Positions 22,464 to 33,997 of a stretch of 64,000 bases of DNA are shown here, piece by piece. Both the position numbers and the translations under genes were made by a program. Within the stretch, counting starts at the first letter, position 1. Every line of letters starts with the position of its first letter. The DNA is from Pelobates cultripes. Lineage: Eukaryota > Chordata > Amphibia > Anura > Pelobatidae. The notes under the pieces were generated by a model. It did not search any database, was not told the DNA's origin, and saw nothing but the letters and a program-made list of their open reading frames with translations. The stretch lies in the NCBI GenBank assembly GCA_933207985.1, contig OW240914.1, positions 136,660,718 through 136,724,717 on the forward strand. The letters run 5' to 3'.

Positions 22464-23047
22464 ATGCTGGCTAGTTGCGCTGTCAGATCAGCACATTTCT
22501 TCTGCAGTGAACCCAGAGCAGCATCTGTGGCGGACTGCACTAGTTTAGCACTTCCCATGTTCCACTCCACTCAACTGGCAAGTGTGGTAACCTCCTCTCT
22601 AACCAGTGCTATATCTGCCTGAAACATGGCTTTGATGTCTTGCCTCAACCGCCAGTCTGTCGGGTTTGGTCGAGGAAGCCGAGTCACCCTCCTCCAGAGA
22701 TGCCCACGGCACCAAGCGTACCTGGGATGCTGCATGAGGGAAATCTTGGAGGCTGTCGTCATCCGACATTGATGTGGAGAAGGCCGCAGCCGGCGCCTTC
22801 TTGGGAAGCACGGTTCGCTGCATAGGTCACAGAAAAGCTTCAATAACTCTGGAGCCCAAGCCAGAGTCAGCACAGTGTTTTTATTTTTCTTCCCCATGTG
22901 ATCAGCTGTCCAGGGAGCCCCTCTGAAACCCAGTAGGTAGGGTAATAGCTAGGGGAAGTCGTTGAAATCGGGGCAAACTCTCAGAGCTGCAAGAGTACAC
23001 ATCCAGCTTGCTCGGGTGCTGGCTCCGCCCCCCTCAATCCTTTGTTT

Positions 23048-23620
23048 TTATGTTCCTGCACAACAGCAGATTTCACCCTTGATTTTAAGTTTAGTTTTAT
23101 GTAGTCCTTTAAATTGTCTTTACAACTCTCAGGATATATCAAGGACCTTGTTTGGGCTCCAGTTTAGCCTGCTGTGCCAGTGGTTGCCTTTTTATTCAGA
23201 CCACACCGAGATATAGTTGTCCATTACATGTCTTTGTTCATGTAGCCATATGTTGCAGTCTTTACGTATTTTATTATTATTAGCGCTTAAAAGTCATGTC
23301 TATTTTAAGCCTCCTGATCTTACGCACTTAAATGGTCACATACTTAGACATAAGTTGTACTAGTGATGTTTAATTCATAAAAAAAAAAGTGCTAGTCACT
23401 CGACATGTCCTCTAACATATGTGCTGATTCTTTGCTGCATTTAGTTTTGTTGATGTATCCGGATAAGCATGCTTGTCTCACTATGCACTACAAAAATAAA
23501 GAATGAAATTGTTATTTTTTTTAAATTCACAAAACAGCCTTGCCTCAGCCAAACCTTTAAAATTAGTATCCCTGTTTTTCCATTTGAAATGTTGTGAGAC
23601 ATATGTTTGCGTGTGCGTGC
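23048..23620. other. Right flank of the L1, unassigned
   Basis: AT-rich sequence without a supported gene or a repeat partner in the window. Confidence 0.4.
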
Positions 23621-23631
23621 ATACATAGAAA

Positions 23632-24560
23632 TATATGGGGGTGAGGCCGAACCAGCATGGCGGCAGGACGCATCTCGGAGGAGCTCCTCCACCAATATGC
23701 CAAAAAAGGCACTTTACAACCAACTACTACTCGAACTGAGCTACTCTACTCGATACCTAAGCTACCTGCTTTACCTACAAAGCGGGAAGGAGGCTGACCC
23801 GTGGGAAAAACGGCCAGGCAGGGGAAGCGGCCGATTCGCCACTTCGAGGAATCCGAGCTGCAGATAAGCATAAACCTGTGCCCTGTAACATCCCCCCCAT
23901 GGGGGTGACCCCGGTGTCCGTCCCCCAGAGGGCAGCGCTACCCCAGCAATCAAGCTCCCGGCTATGGGTGCCCCCAGCTACGGGTGCATCCAGCGGCGGC
24001 CACATGGCTCCCAGAACCTAACTCTGTGCTCGAGTACATACTCGTCTAGCTGGACAATCGGTTCCTGGAATTCTGGCGGAGACTAGAAAGCATGTTGCGT
24101 GTGCCTACCGCTGTAAAGTCAACTGCTCCTTCACACCAGGGTCCAATGCGAAAGCCTGCGGCTCCACCTGGAAGGAAGCACCCCTCACAACGTCTGCCCA
24201 AATGGCAGGCATAGCTCACGCGGTGATCAACGAAATAGCCTCACATACCGCCGAGTCACCTACACACATGGCTCAGGCAAATCATTAAAAGCAAACAACA
24301 CAGAGGGGGTCCATGTGCGGCAACGCAGAGTCCAAGGCAGAAAATCCAGCGCAAACTACAGCACTTCGGTCCTAACCCGCTGGGAGAAAGGACACTGCTG
24401 CAACACAGAGGATACCCTGAGAGGAACCCAGAAAGCAACCTCCTAGACATCAGCATGGCCCAGATTGTGAGATCTAGCGGTAACCTCAGAGCTGTGCCCA
24501 GCCAAGGCATTGGGTGAATTACCTATGAAAAGGGGACTGTCTGATATCAGGTTGCTGAAT
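23632..24560 (+). mobile_element. Degenerate retroelement 5' region (LINE-like)
   Basis: GC-rich block starting near GGGGTGAGGCCGAACCAGC, with a short frame MAAGRISEELLHQYAKKGTL and many stops further on. Composition and the G-rich start resemble the 5' end of Tx1/L1-like LINEs, like the L1 at 23034, but I find no diagnostic domain. It could equally be another retroelement class. Confidence 0.35.
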
Positions 24561-25569
24561 ACTCCAGCAGATAACCAGACTTTAACTATCTAGCATACCT
24601 ACCACAGCATACTAAATGAGGTGCACCTCACCTGATTACTCATGTGATTCATCTCATGTTTCCTATCAACGCTTAAGCACTTGTTTTGCTATCATTTTAC
24701 TAAGCTTGCCTTACTCACCTCAGCCCTAGCAGAGCGGTACAGGCACCAGTGGAGTGTTACACTCTTCTTGTTAGAATCTCCTCAGATTGCTTAACTTGCT
24801 TTTATTTTACTATTTTAAGGCTAAGCATGACAGTGGAACCAGTAAGCTTGGCATGTATTGTTTGCATATACTTAGAATACTGTTTAGTCCCAGCATGCTT
24901 ATATATTGAGTTTATTGGTATAGCATATCATTCAAATCTTTTCATACATCCAGTAGACATGCACTCAAACAATCAGTTACCATTACACAGTATACAGTTA
25001 CCTCAGGTTGTTTAATAACATGTTAATCTACTTACTGTGCCTTTAATACCTATATGTCACACTAATTCATCTCGTTTATTCATCTTTTGAATACACACTT
25101 GCGTCTGAACAAAACATCAGCTAGAATGCAGATAGATCTATGTTTCGTAAATGCCGGTACCTATCAATTGAATGTAAACTCCTATAAAAATTTAAAATGT
25201 GCCTGACTAGCAAATACCATGACATGTATTGCATACTGAAGATATATATACCTTGACACCGCTGTTGTGGCGTACCAAGGCTGTTTGTCAATCTTTGTGC
25301 ACAACAAAAAAATATATATACATGTGCATATGCACGTGTGTATGTGTATATATGTATTGTGAGCGTAAAAGTGGAATTGTGCTTGATGGAAGATACATCA
25401 GGCCTGATTTGTTAAACAGCAACCTGAGAATTTTCAGTTAAATGCCCCAGGGAGAGATGTTAGAGTTTGCAATCTACATTGCTGAGGTTCTGCAAAACAT
25501 GTTATGGGTCCCTGGGGCGGAGTATTTGGAGAGCAGGGTGGGCCAATGCTCCAACAGCATTAGTTGCTG
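24561..25569. other. Intergenic, no recognised features
   Basis: AT-rich sequence with a short alternating TA/TG tract near 25310-25350. No supported coding region. Confidence 0.4.
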
Positions 25570-25974
25570 TGTAACAGACCACTATTTGGATCTGACTTAC
25601 GAGTTAGTTAATTGGCACTCACCTGTACCCAGTCAATTAGTAGACAGGCCTTTAAAAGAAGAGGGCAGCCTGCTGCAGAGTGAGGGAGAAAAAGACAGCT
25701 AGGAGAGATTGTGTGTATTGCAAAGACATTTCTTTTGTTTGGAAAATTGGTAAGTGGGAAAGCCACCCAATTGCAGATAGCAATTACTGTCTAGTAAGAG
25801 CTCAAGTAAGAGCAAGGGATTTTGTTTGTTTTGTTATTATTTAAAGCACCTGTTTTCTTGCTGAATAAAAAGGAAAACCGAGCTGACTGTGTCCTGGACT
25901 TTGTATACCCTAGAAGGCTGTGGTTACTGCAAGATCTGTGACAATCCTACCTGTAAAAGAGGTGGGTTGTTACA
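25570..25974 (+). mobile_element. Possible solo LTR
   Basis: The segment starts TGTAACA and ends TGTTACA. It contains a TATA-like CCTTTAAAAGAAG (about 25648) and an AATAAA (about 25865) in the expected order for U3-R-U5, followed by about 100 bp to the end. No target duplication is visible and no internal coding region is attached, so the call is tentative. Confidence 0.35.
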
Positions 25975-26900
25975 GTATATATACATATATAAGAGATCAC
26001 AGATAAATACACATATCCATACTTCCAAAATGTACTTATTGCACTTAAACCTACATGCACTGTAAAATCTACCTGTTTCCATCCATATTCAGCTAATAGT
26101 TAAATAGTTTTATTTGTGTGCACACAAATATAGGTCATAAGTATGCATGAATATAGTAATGCAATTGTATGTCTGAATTTAAATGTGTATTACCCAAAAG
26201 GGTCTGCAGATGGCACTCAAGGCTTTGTCTTCCAGTTGCAAATGAAACCCACCTCCCATTGGACACATAAGACGCACACACACACCTCCTTGCTGGAAAT
26301 CAGGAGTCGCAACCTGCTCCCATCACTGCTATATACACACTCACAATGACACAGGATTATAGACGCTATGATACACAGAAACAGCTATACTTAAAATGAC
26401 ACACAGAAACAGGTACACATATTGATACATAAAACCATAATAATTAAGATCTAGACACACAGTGGCAGAGATACATGCACGTACAATGTGACTCACACCA
26501 TCTTCATCACATACAGAACACGCACGCACACACACACACATACACTCATATTGCCACAATGTAACACAGATGCACTTAAATATTAATAATATATTTCACA
26601 TAGATCTATAGAAATATGCTGTATAGATATATATTTAGAAATATAACGACACATTTATATATTTGGTACTAAATAATGATCTACATGCAACCAAGCATAA
26701 ATTAACATACACACACACATCTTCATAAAAATGATCACAAATGCAAACACATACATATAGACCAACAGAAACACAACTATATATTAATAGCAAGTCATAT
26801 TTATATACACATACACATAGCCAAGCTTATGCTTGTACACTTGTAAATAGATTTACATTAACACACATGTAACCCTTGACCACCGTTTTCAGATCTGAGG
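25975..26900. repeat. CA-rich degenerate low-complexity DNA
   Basis: Many ACACA, ACATA and CACAGAAACA words between about 25970 and 26870, most regular at 26270-26290 and 26520-26545. No gene is supported. Confidence 0.6.
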
Positions 26901-27429
26901 AGAAGATGCGTGGGTGACGTCACCATGGCTGCCATGTATGGGACAAGGCCTAACTGGGATTGGGGTATAGTGTCAGCTGGTTGTATCAAAGATGCTGATG
27001 GAGTAGTGGGTTCTTAGTCTTAGGCAGATCTTCAGGGAGGGCTGGTATTTCTTTGATGCATGGAACAGTCGTGTGATTGCTCATGTTTTAATTGGTTTCT
27101 TCTCTCTAATGCTTCAGTGGGTTTCTTACTTCTTAACTGAAAGGTTTAAGATTTATGCTTTTGGTGTGTGTGTTAAGGAAGCCCTTTTCTTTTTGTAGTC
27201 TCAGATATGTTTGCATTTTTACCATAACACATGAAGTGGGTCCACTTTTTTTTCTGATTCTTCCTTTTTCTCCCTCTAAGGTATGCATGCTGCTGTTTCT
27301 TTGAATTTTCTTCAAAACTGTCTTATCCTATTTATGTGTAGAGAGGCATTTGTCATGCTTGGCTGATCGATTATCAAAACTGTGTGTAGATTGTTTAGAG
27401 TTCTACTCTAAGATTTTTCTGTTGTGTTC
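26901..27429. other. Intergenic, no recognised features
   Basis: Mixed sequence with no gene or repeat partner in the window. Confidence 0.4.
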
Positions 27430-28030
27430 CTGTTGTTGGTTAGTCTCAGGTTTGTTTTGGTGTGGGCTGTTAATTCTTAATCTCTGTTTTTTGTGTGGGT
27501 GAACTGTTTATTGTACGTTTAAAATGTGTGTCAGAGCTGTCTGTTGTGATTTGTCAGTCTTGGTTTTGTGTTGAGGGTGTGCTTTTTTCGATTGTTTGTC
27601 TCGTATTTATGTATGGAAGTGCCCATGTTTGTTAATTTCTGGTTTGTGTCAGATTGTACTCTTGTTGTGTTTGTTTTGTGTCAGATGTGTTCTTGTTAGT
27701 GTTGGGTTTGTGTAGTATGTGATTTGTCTGTGTGGGCTATTGGTGAGCGTTCGCTTTGGGGTGGGCTGCTGGTTAGTGTTGGGATTGGGTTGGGCTATGT
27801 CGGTTAAGCTCAGGTTTGTGTGCTGTCAATTAGACTCTGGTTTGTGGCTGGATGGGCCCTTGGTTATGTTTTTCTCATGGTGTCAGCTTGGAAACCTTAA
27901 ATGTGTAAGTGGGTGGGCTCTTGTGTCTTGTTTTGTAGGTTCTTGCTTGTTTGTCTCAGTTTGGGTTTGTATATCAGTATTGTTTGCTAGTCTCATGGTT
28001 TTATCTTGATGGGCTCTTGCTCTTTTCATC
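27430..28030. repeat. G/T-rich degenerate tandem repeat
   Basis: The plus strand is almost devoid of A and C runs and repeats phrases such as GTTTGTGT, GGGCTNTTG and TTAGTCTCNGGTTTG at irregular spacing. The open frame at 27719-28009 follows from the skewed composition and is not taken as a gene. Confidence 0.55.
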
Positions 28031-29218
28031 CAGGCCTTCCTATTGTATTTTTAATGTAGTGTACAATAAGTGCAATGTGGTAACAGCACAAGTATCACAA
28101 ACTTAGATTCCGTCAGTCTCCTTGTTTATTATAAATTTTGTTTTCTATTAAATAATTCAGGTTTTGTTTTTTTAGGAGTTCTTGACATTTATTGGTCTAG
28201 GGTTTTTTGGGGGTGGCCTTTCCAGGTTTCATGTACTTAGAGTTGGGCTCTACGTGTTTTATTACTCTTGTTAAAAAAAAACCTCTTATTAAAAAATCTC
28301 TGGGGTTTTTTGTATTTATTTTTTAATGATTGTTAGGCTTGTGATGTCTCATTAGTTTGTCTTTCTCAACTTTGTTTTTAACTGGAAAGCATAAAAATGG
28401 TTTACTAATCTAATAAAATGCACGAGGTGGACTTGTAAATTAGTTACAATAGGAATCCTTCCATAATTGATCCTTGTATATATTATCTAAATTGCCATGA
28501 ACACATTGTAACCATGAATGTACTTTTCTTATATGTTCTGATTGTGCAGTCTGATAGGTGTGGGATAGCTGAGTGTTGTAGTTCTCAGTAAATTCCAGTT
28601 GTCTCTGTGTATGAGTGTCTATGGATTTTTGCTGTCTCATGTGGTGTGGTTAGCAGGTGCAAAACAAGACTTGGCGTTTTCAGTAGGCCGTTTGCATGCA
28701 GGCAAAAAGTCTTAATATAGCTCACTTATGTCACTCATAATATGGGCCCTCTGATATATCCTGTTTTGTTTTTGTTTTTCTGGAAAACAGGTCCTCCTGA
28801 TTTATTTCTGTTTGTTTATAATGTCCAATCCGATTAAGCCATACTGTATTGGGACTTAATGCCTCTTCTACCATCGGAGTCACTGGTTAAATTATTAAAC
28901 CAATAATATAGAAAAGGGACTGCATGTGCTCCTTAGGCATTTCACCTAGTAGACAAAAAAAAAAATTGGTATGGGTACTTGTTCAGGAAGAGTTTAAGAT
29001 AATTTGTGGAGAGTGGGTGGAGTTGTAGTTTGCTGACTGTGTGCTTCTATATTTGGTTCACCCAGATCTGTTCCCTGTAGCTTAGGTAAAGTAGCAAATA
29101 TGCATTTGTCTATCACAAAACTTCCATGTGTTCAGAGAGAATGCAGTGTTCTGCTCAGCTATCCAGAGCCACCTGAGAAAAAAAAAAATTCCCCCTCTGA
29201 ATTTCTAAAACATATCAA
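28031..29218. other. Intergenic, no recognised features
   Basis: No supported gene, RNA or mobile element. T-rich runs occur near 28140-28330. Confidence 0.45.
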
Positions 29219-29610
29219 CACTGAAACACTATAGTGTATAGAAATTCAAAGCTACCCCTTTAGCCATGTAAAGGGTTAAATAAAAACTTTTTCCACTTAC
29301 CTGATTACAGCGCCAATAACCCAAGGCGCTGGGACGGTCTCCTCCTCCTCTGATGTCAGCTGATGGGGGGGAACATAATGTGAATGCACAGAAAGCACCA
29401 CTCACGCATTAGGCCTTCCAGTGCTTTCCTATGGGGTTTTTAACAGCTGTCTGGTAGACAGCCACTGGAGGTAGTCTTTACACTGCAATATAAATGTTGC
29501 AGTTCCTCTAAATGATTTACATTGCAGGGTTAAAGGGACAAGGACAGTGCACCCAGACCACTTCATTGAGATGAAGTGGTCTGGTTGTCTATAGTGTCTC
29601 CTTTTTAATT
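29219..29610. mobile_element. Foldback MITE, degraded ends
   Basis: Left end ACTGAAACACTATAGTG and right end CTATAGTGTCTCC are inverted copies. CAGACCACTTCATTGAG and its complement lie next to the right end, as in the elements at 31128, 39364 and 61228. The terminal TTAA is not intact. Confidence 0.5.
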
Positions 29611-31127
29611 CTATAGATGATGCCTACAACTGTAATTTATTTAGACGTTCTTGTGATCTTTTTGACCATTTGGCTACCAGCTAAGAATGCATATTCTATA
29701 TATGAAGAGTACGGTATTACAATTTGTAGCATTCATATGCTGCAAGAAAGAGAATAATTATTTCATCAAAGAGGGATCCCAAAAGAGTAATTTTGACTGA
29801 TTTATTTTCCTCCAACATCATATCATCCTCCTACAGGGCAGCACTTTTTATGTGTTGCCCACGAGCATTAAGAAGCATTTGTTTCCAGGATTAAAAGTGG
29901 CAAATCTAGTAATGCTATGTCATCAGTGGTCTTTTCCAATATTGTGTTTTTGTGTTTAATGACATGGGGACATAGAAAAAAGTAAGAGGAGGAAGACACT
30001 CAATGATTAGATTTGTTAAATCTATCTATTGTTGAAATGACAATGATTAATAATCAAAGGTCACATATTGAAAGAGGTACCCATTTTTTTAATGTAATAA
30101 ATAGAAGATGGGACCTTCCACAGATGTTTACTGAATCTGGCTGAAGAATAGAGTAAGGAGATATCTGGCTTTTTGCCCACCATATCAGGAACCATAGGTT
30201 TGAAATGCCTTGGAAAGAAATGAGATAAATATTTTGAGGTTTTTCGAGGTCAGGTCATTTAGATTTTTATAACATAGTAAGTTATTCCATTTATTCTTAT
30301 TTCTCCTCCTTTTCTCTGCATTCTCCTTCGCCTGACCTAAGCATGTTTACTGAATAGTTTACCATGATCCCAGTTTCCATGTTGCAGTCAGGTGTGACTC
30401 TACCTCTGTATTGCAGATTACATGTTATATTTTACTCCTGTAATACCTTCACAAATTATTTTTTTAATATGGAGATAAATATTTGAAATGTAGAATTAAT
30501 ATCTAGCATATATAATTTTGAGAGATTCTTTCTTTTGTGTATAGACTGAAATCATGTGCCTTTAAAGACATTTCATTTTTTGCCAGTTTGTGTTCTTTTT
30601 AGTGAGATATTTGGAGAGGGGTACATAATGTATCCAAAACTAAACTTCATGCTTTGATATTATTTTGGAAACTGTGTAACATATTACAAACAAGCACAAG
30701 TAGCCTTGTATAAGCAGGCGGTGTGACAAAAAATATGAATTCAATTGGTCTGATATACTGTGCTTATTGGTATTTATAATGAAGGATTCCCCCCAAATGC
30801 CTGCAGAATCCAAACTGTGTTTGTGATCATTTTCATTACACTGGACATTGTCCCAGGGCCTTCTAACCCTCCCTCTTCTTGCAGCACTATACTGATTGAG
30901 CCCTTTAGACTCCAATAAAGGGCGTGGGAGCAGGTTTTACCACGGACAATGCAACACGAAAACAAACCTGTAGATACAGTGTTGGCAAGGAAGGGGGTTA
31001 ACATTTTCTGCTTAACTGGCCATTTCATTTATTTAAAAATTAGTCTTTGTCTGATTGTAACTGTGTCAACTTTAATATTCTATGAAATAGATTACAGAAA
31101 CTCACTACTCAAATGGGCATATGGTAG
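29611..31127. other. Intergenic, no recognised features
   Basis: AT-rich sequence. No supported gene or paired repeat. Confidence 0.45.
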
Positions 31128-31573
31128 TTAAAGGACCACTCTAGGCACCCAGACCACTTCAGCTTACACCACTTCAGAGAAACTGCTATGTTTATAAATG
31201 GGTTAAGCCTTCCCCCAAAGCCTCTAGCGGCTGTCTCATTGACAGCCGCTAGAGGCGCTTGTGTGATTCTCACTGTGAATATAAATGGGTTAAGCCTTCC
31301 CCCAAAGCCTCTAGCGGCTGTCTCATTGACAGCCGCTAGAGGCGCTTGTGTGATTCTCACTGTGAGAATGCATGCGCATTCAGCCGACGGGGAGGAACGG
31401 AGGAGGATCGGAGGCAGAGAGCTCCCCGCCCAGCGCTGGAAAAAGGTAAGTTTTAACCCCTTTCCCCTTTCCAGAGCCGGGCGGGAGGGGGTCCCTGAGG
31501 GTGGGGGCACCCTCAGGGCCCTATAGTGCCAGGAAAACGAGTATGTTTTCCTGGCACTATAGTGGTCCTTTAA
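31128..31573. mobile_element. TTAA MITE with internal 87-bp tandem duplication
   Basis: TTAA at 31128-31131 and 31570-31573. The termini AAAGGACCACTCTAGGC and (inverted) CACTATAGTGGTCCTTT match the family at 39364. Internally a unit is duplicated in tandem (31194-31280 and 31281-31366), each carrying a perfect 16-bp-stem hairpin. Confidence 0.75.
31194..31366. repeat. Two 87-bp tandem units with hairpins
   Basis: Each unit starts ATAAATGGGTTAAGCC and contains GCCTCTAGCGGCTGTC, a 5-base loop and GACAGCCGCTAGAGGC. The units are nearly identical, so the duplication is young relative to the MITE. Confidence 0.85.
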
Positions 31574-32489
31574 AATGAAAACATATCTTTCAGTAATCAA
31601 TTTTGTTTAAGCTAAAGATCACTTTTTCTAAAAGGTAATTAGTACTTAATTCTATTGATAATGGTTTCACATACATGAAGCTCTGTCCAGTAGCATATGA
31701 GCTCATCGACTACAAGAGTACACCGCATTCCCAAAATACCCAATACAACTCTATCAAATATATTTTGGTCAAAAATGGAAACCCTATAAAATGAATGTTC
31801 CATTTGTAAAAGTAACAAGTTATTATCACTGTTCATAAAAGCTTGACAGAGTAGCCTAAAGTGAGGATGGTGGGTCTGCATCTTTTATTCTGGGCACTTT
31901 TGGACAGTCCTGGCAACTACAAGGGCTTATATTGTCTTGCTTGACATGGGCACAGTCGTCTTGTCGGCCTCTGCTTAAAACCCCTACCAAATACCCAATC
32001 CCCAATAAAGCACTGAAACCATGGTTTTGGCAAAATTATGTCACAGCTTTATTTTATATTTTAACATAAATTTAAAGGTTATTGTCAACAGCAGGCCAAC
32101 GTTGGCCTGCACAATTAACATCCTGCATTTACAATTTAACCTCTTGACAATGACCCACCCCCACATAACATAATACCCAAACATTGAACATTTTACGTAA
32201 CATGACCATTGCCACCAAAGGGTACCATCCATTGCCACCAAAGGGCACCACAAGTGTAGGGGCATACCGAGACACCCCATACACACCCCGGTTCGGAGCT
32301 ACCTACGAGCTCGAACCTACCAAACCAGTCCAAAGGCCTACCTATTAGCCCTGAACTCCAAACTTTTTCCCCATCTCACTCTTTTCTCCCCCCAACTTTA
32401 CTCTCTATCCCCCGCCACAGCTCAGAGCACGAATCCTCGAGCTCCTGAGCGACACCCCCCACCCCTACCCTTCCCCAGGGAAAAAATCG

Positions 32490-33045
32490 CCCTCTGGAGG
32501 CCCTCCTGGAAACCCAGCAACAAAATGTCCAAACCCACATCGGACATATGGACCCCATCACTCCTATAATAACCTGGAAGCATGTCTTCCAACTCCCTGT
32601 GCCTGACCACAACCCCCACTGACCGCCTCACGTACACTGCCTTGTTAACCTTACCCTTAATCTTCGCCACCACGGAGGGATTCCGCGCGTGCCGCCAGTA
32701 CAACCTCGGAACCATCTCCGACCATAACCCCTGGCACTAACTCCCTTAATCTGTCCACATCCCTCTTCATACATTCGAGCAAAACCTTTTGAGGTAACGA
32801 CCCCACATCATTGCCACCTGCGTGAAGCACCACTATGCCCGGAACCTGTCCCAAAAGAATTTTGTGAAACATTTCCTCACATATAACATTCCAACCCCAA
32901 CCCTAGTAACCAAACCACCGAAGCTGCACCACAGAACTTGGAAAGCCCAGCTGTAGACCATGACGTCGAACTGCGGCCCTCCGTTGCGCCCAGTGTACGT
33001 ATGAGTGGCCGACCACCCATGCCATCCGACCTGTAAAACATAAAG
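32490..33045 (-). pseudogene. SGNH/GDSL-type hydrolase of the Ngaro element, frameshifted
   Basis: Three conserved blocks are visible in order on the minus strand: MAWVVGHSY (Ser block, about 33015), VVLHAGGNDVG (Gly-Asn-Asp block, about 32835) and YRSDGVHMSDVGLDILLLGF (Asp-x-x-His block, about 32540). They lie in different frames, so at least two indels separate them. The hydrolase is typical of Ngaro-group elements; its role in their cycle is not established as far as I know. Inactive here. Confidence 0.82.
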
Positions 33046-33114
33046 CAAACATAGACAACCACAAAACAACCACCAACTAACATTCCCCATTAACCACCCT
33101 CAACCTTATACCAA

Positions 33115-33997
33115 CTTGTCTGGCCTAATGTAAGACCTGAACCTCAGCGACTCCCATCTGCCAATCTTTTTCATCCGTTCGTCACCCAAGCCTTAGCTTC
33201 GCCGCTTCAGTAGCCACACCAATCCTGAAAGAATGTGTCCCGAATTGGCCGGGGTCCACCCCCAACCTTGCCAACGCCTTCCGAAAAACCCTGAGGAACT
33301 GGAACTTCAATAGTGAAGAGCCGTCCTCATGCTTAAAATATGAACCCCCGGCCATTGCCCGCACCTCCCTGAAGGCTGTTGCGCACTTAACCGGGCAAGT
33401 TCTCCCACCCGTGAGCTCCCATAATGTAACCAACGTTCCCTTCCCCATTACATCCATTTTGAACCGCCTCATCACTACCTTGTTACTCCACACTTCCACG
33501 TCCACCGCCTGAAGCCCCCCGGCCCCCTGGCGATTGCTGCTAACCAGCTCGCTGACACGAAATGCCCCAAAAAAGGCAAAGCTAAAAACCACGGAAAACA
33601 TCGTAACTTCGTATCCTGAAAAACACACCGCGGGCAGCACCCGGACCACCTGCTGAAGCAATCCGAACGACACCGGCCTCCTAGAATCCACCGACACCTT
33701 ACCCCTCCTGAAACCTTTCAGTGCCTGCCAAACAAGAAAATGTTTAGTAGCATCCTCCCACCCGTTAAATTTGAACAAGAAGGCTAGCGCTGCCAGCTTA
33801 CGCCCCACCACTGCTGCCGAAACCCCTGTAGTGACTGACCTACACAAGAGCCACAGCAGCGCGTCCAACTGTGCCTCCCTTGAGAACTGACCCCCGTCTG
33901 TTGCACCAGCTCGTCCCATTCCCCCCACACCTTACTGTACGCCGTCCAGGTAGCGGGTTCCAGGGAATCCCTGATCAGTCCGCCAAGCATGATGTCC
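33115..33997 (-). pseudogene. Tyrosine recombinase of the Ngaro element
   Basis: A long open frame holds FGAFRVSELV (first catalytic Arg) and FGTHSFRIGVATEAAK (His-x-x-Arg). It stops at 33182. The missing end is found in the next frame as MKKIGRWESLRFRSYIRP, which supplies the Trp and the catalytic Tyr. One frameshift near 33185 therefore separates the nucleophile from the rest. YR enzymes integrate these elements without target duplications. Confidence 0.88.

Larger units (their letters stand above)
16494..22897 (-). pseudogene. L1 ORF1 protein, interrupted by insertion and frameshifts
   Basis: Read on the minus strand, the frame starts at 22897 (MGKKNKNTV) and contains a basic/Ser-rich N-terminal part and a likely helical segment (RQDIKAMFQADIALVREEV) before the insertion at 22463. 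It resumes at 17228 and carries RNA-binding-type segments such as LVFFRDISSKTLTWRR and LLREQDISYRWGPHRLLA, which resemble the C-terminal ORF1 region of L1/Tx1 elements. Several frameshifts lie in the 5' part, in addition to the 5.2-kb insertion. ORF1 products are nucleic-acid chaperones of the retrotransposition complex; this copy cannot make one. Confidence 0.75.
16056..23034 (-). mobile_element. ORF1-only L1 (Tx1/L1-like), split by a Penelope insertion
   Basis: The 13-bp sequence CAATCCTTTGTTT flanks the element at 16043-16055 and 23035-23047, giving a clear target duplication. The 5' end (right side) starts on the minus strand GGGGGGCGGAGCCAGC. The 3' end (left side) is a T-rich run on the plus strand, i.e. 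an A-rich tail. Without the 5.2-kb insert the element is about 1.73 kb and codes only for ORF1; endonuclease/RT ORF2 is absent. This is like the half-LINE (HAL1) arrangement of mammals. Confidence 0.82.

Noticed and set aside
27719..28009. 96-codon hydrophobic open frame, possible membrane protein
   Set aside because: The Val/Leu/Trp/Cys content results from G/T-rich repeats; there is no splice or start context.
30640..31028. Two minus-strand open frames of 84-91 codons
   Set aside because: Unrelated to any domain I know, overlap in different frames and lack splice or start context.
31188..31526. Open frame with a repeated 29-residue block
   Set aside because: It is the translation of the 87-bp tandem duplication inside a MITE.
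32216..32250. Short tandem GCCACCAAAGGG repeat as the Ngaro split direct repeat
   Set aside because: Two 20-bp copies side by side do not match sequence near the 5' end of the element, so they do not define its terminal repeats.
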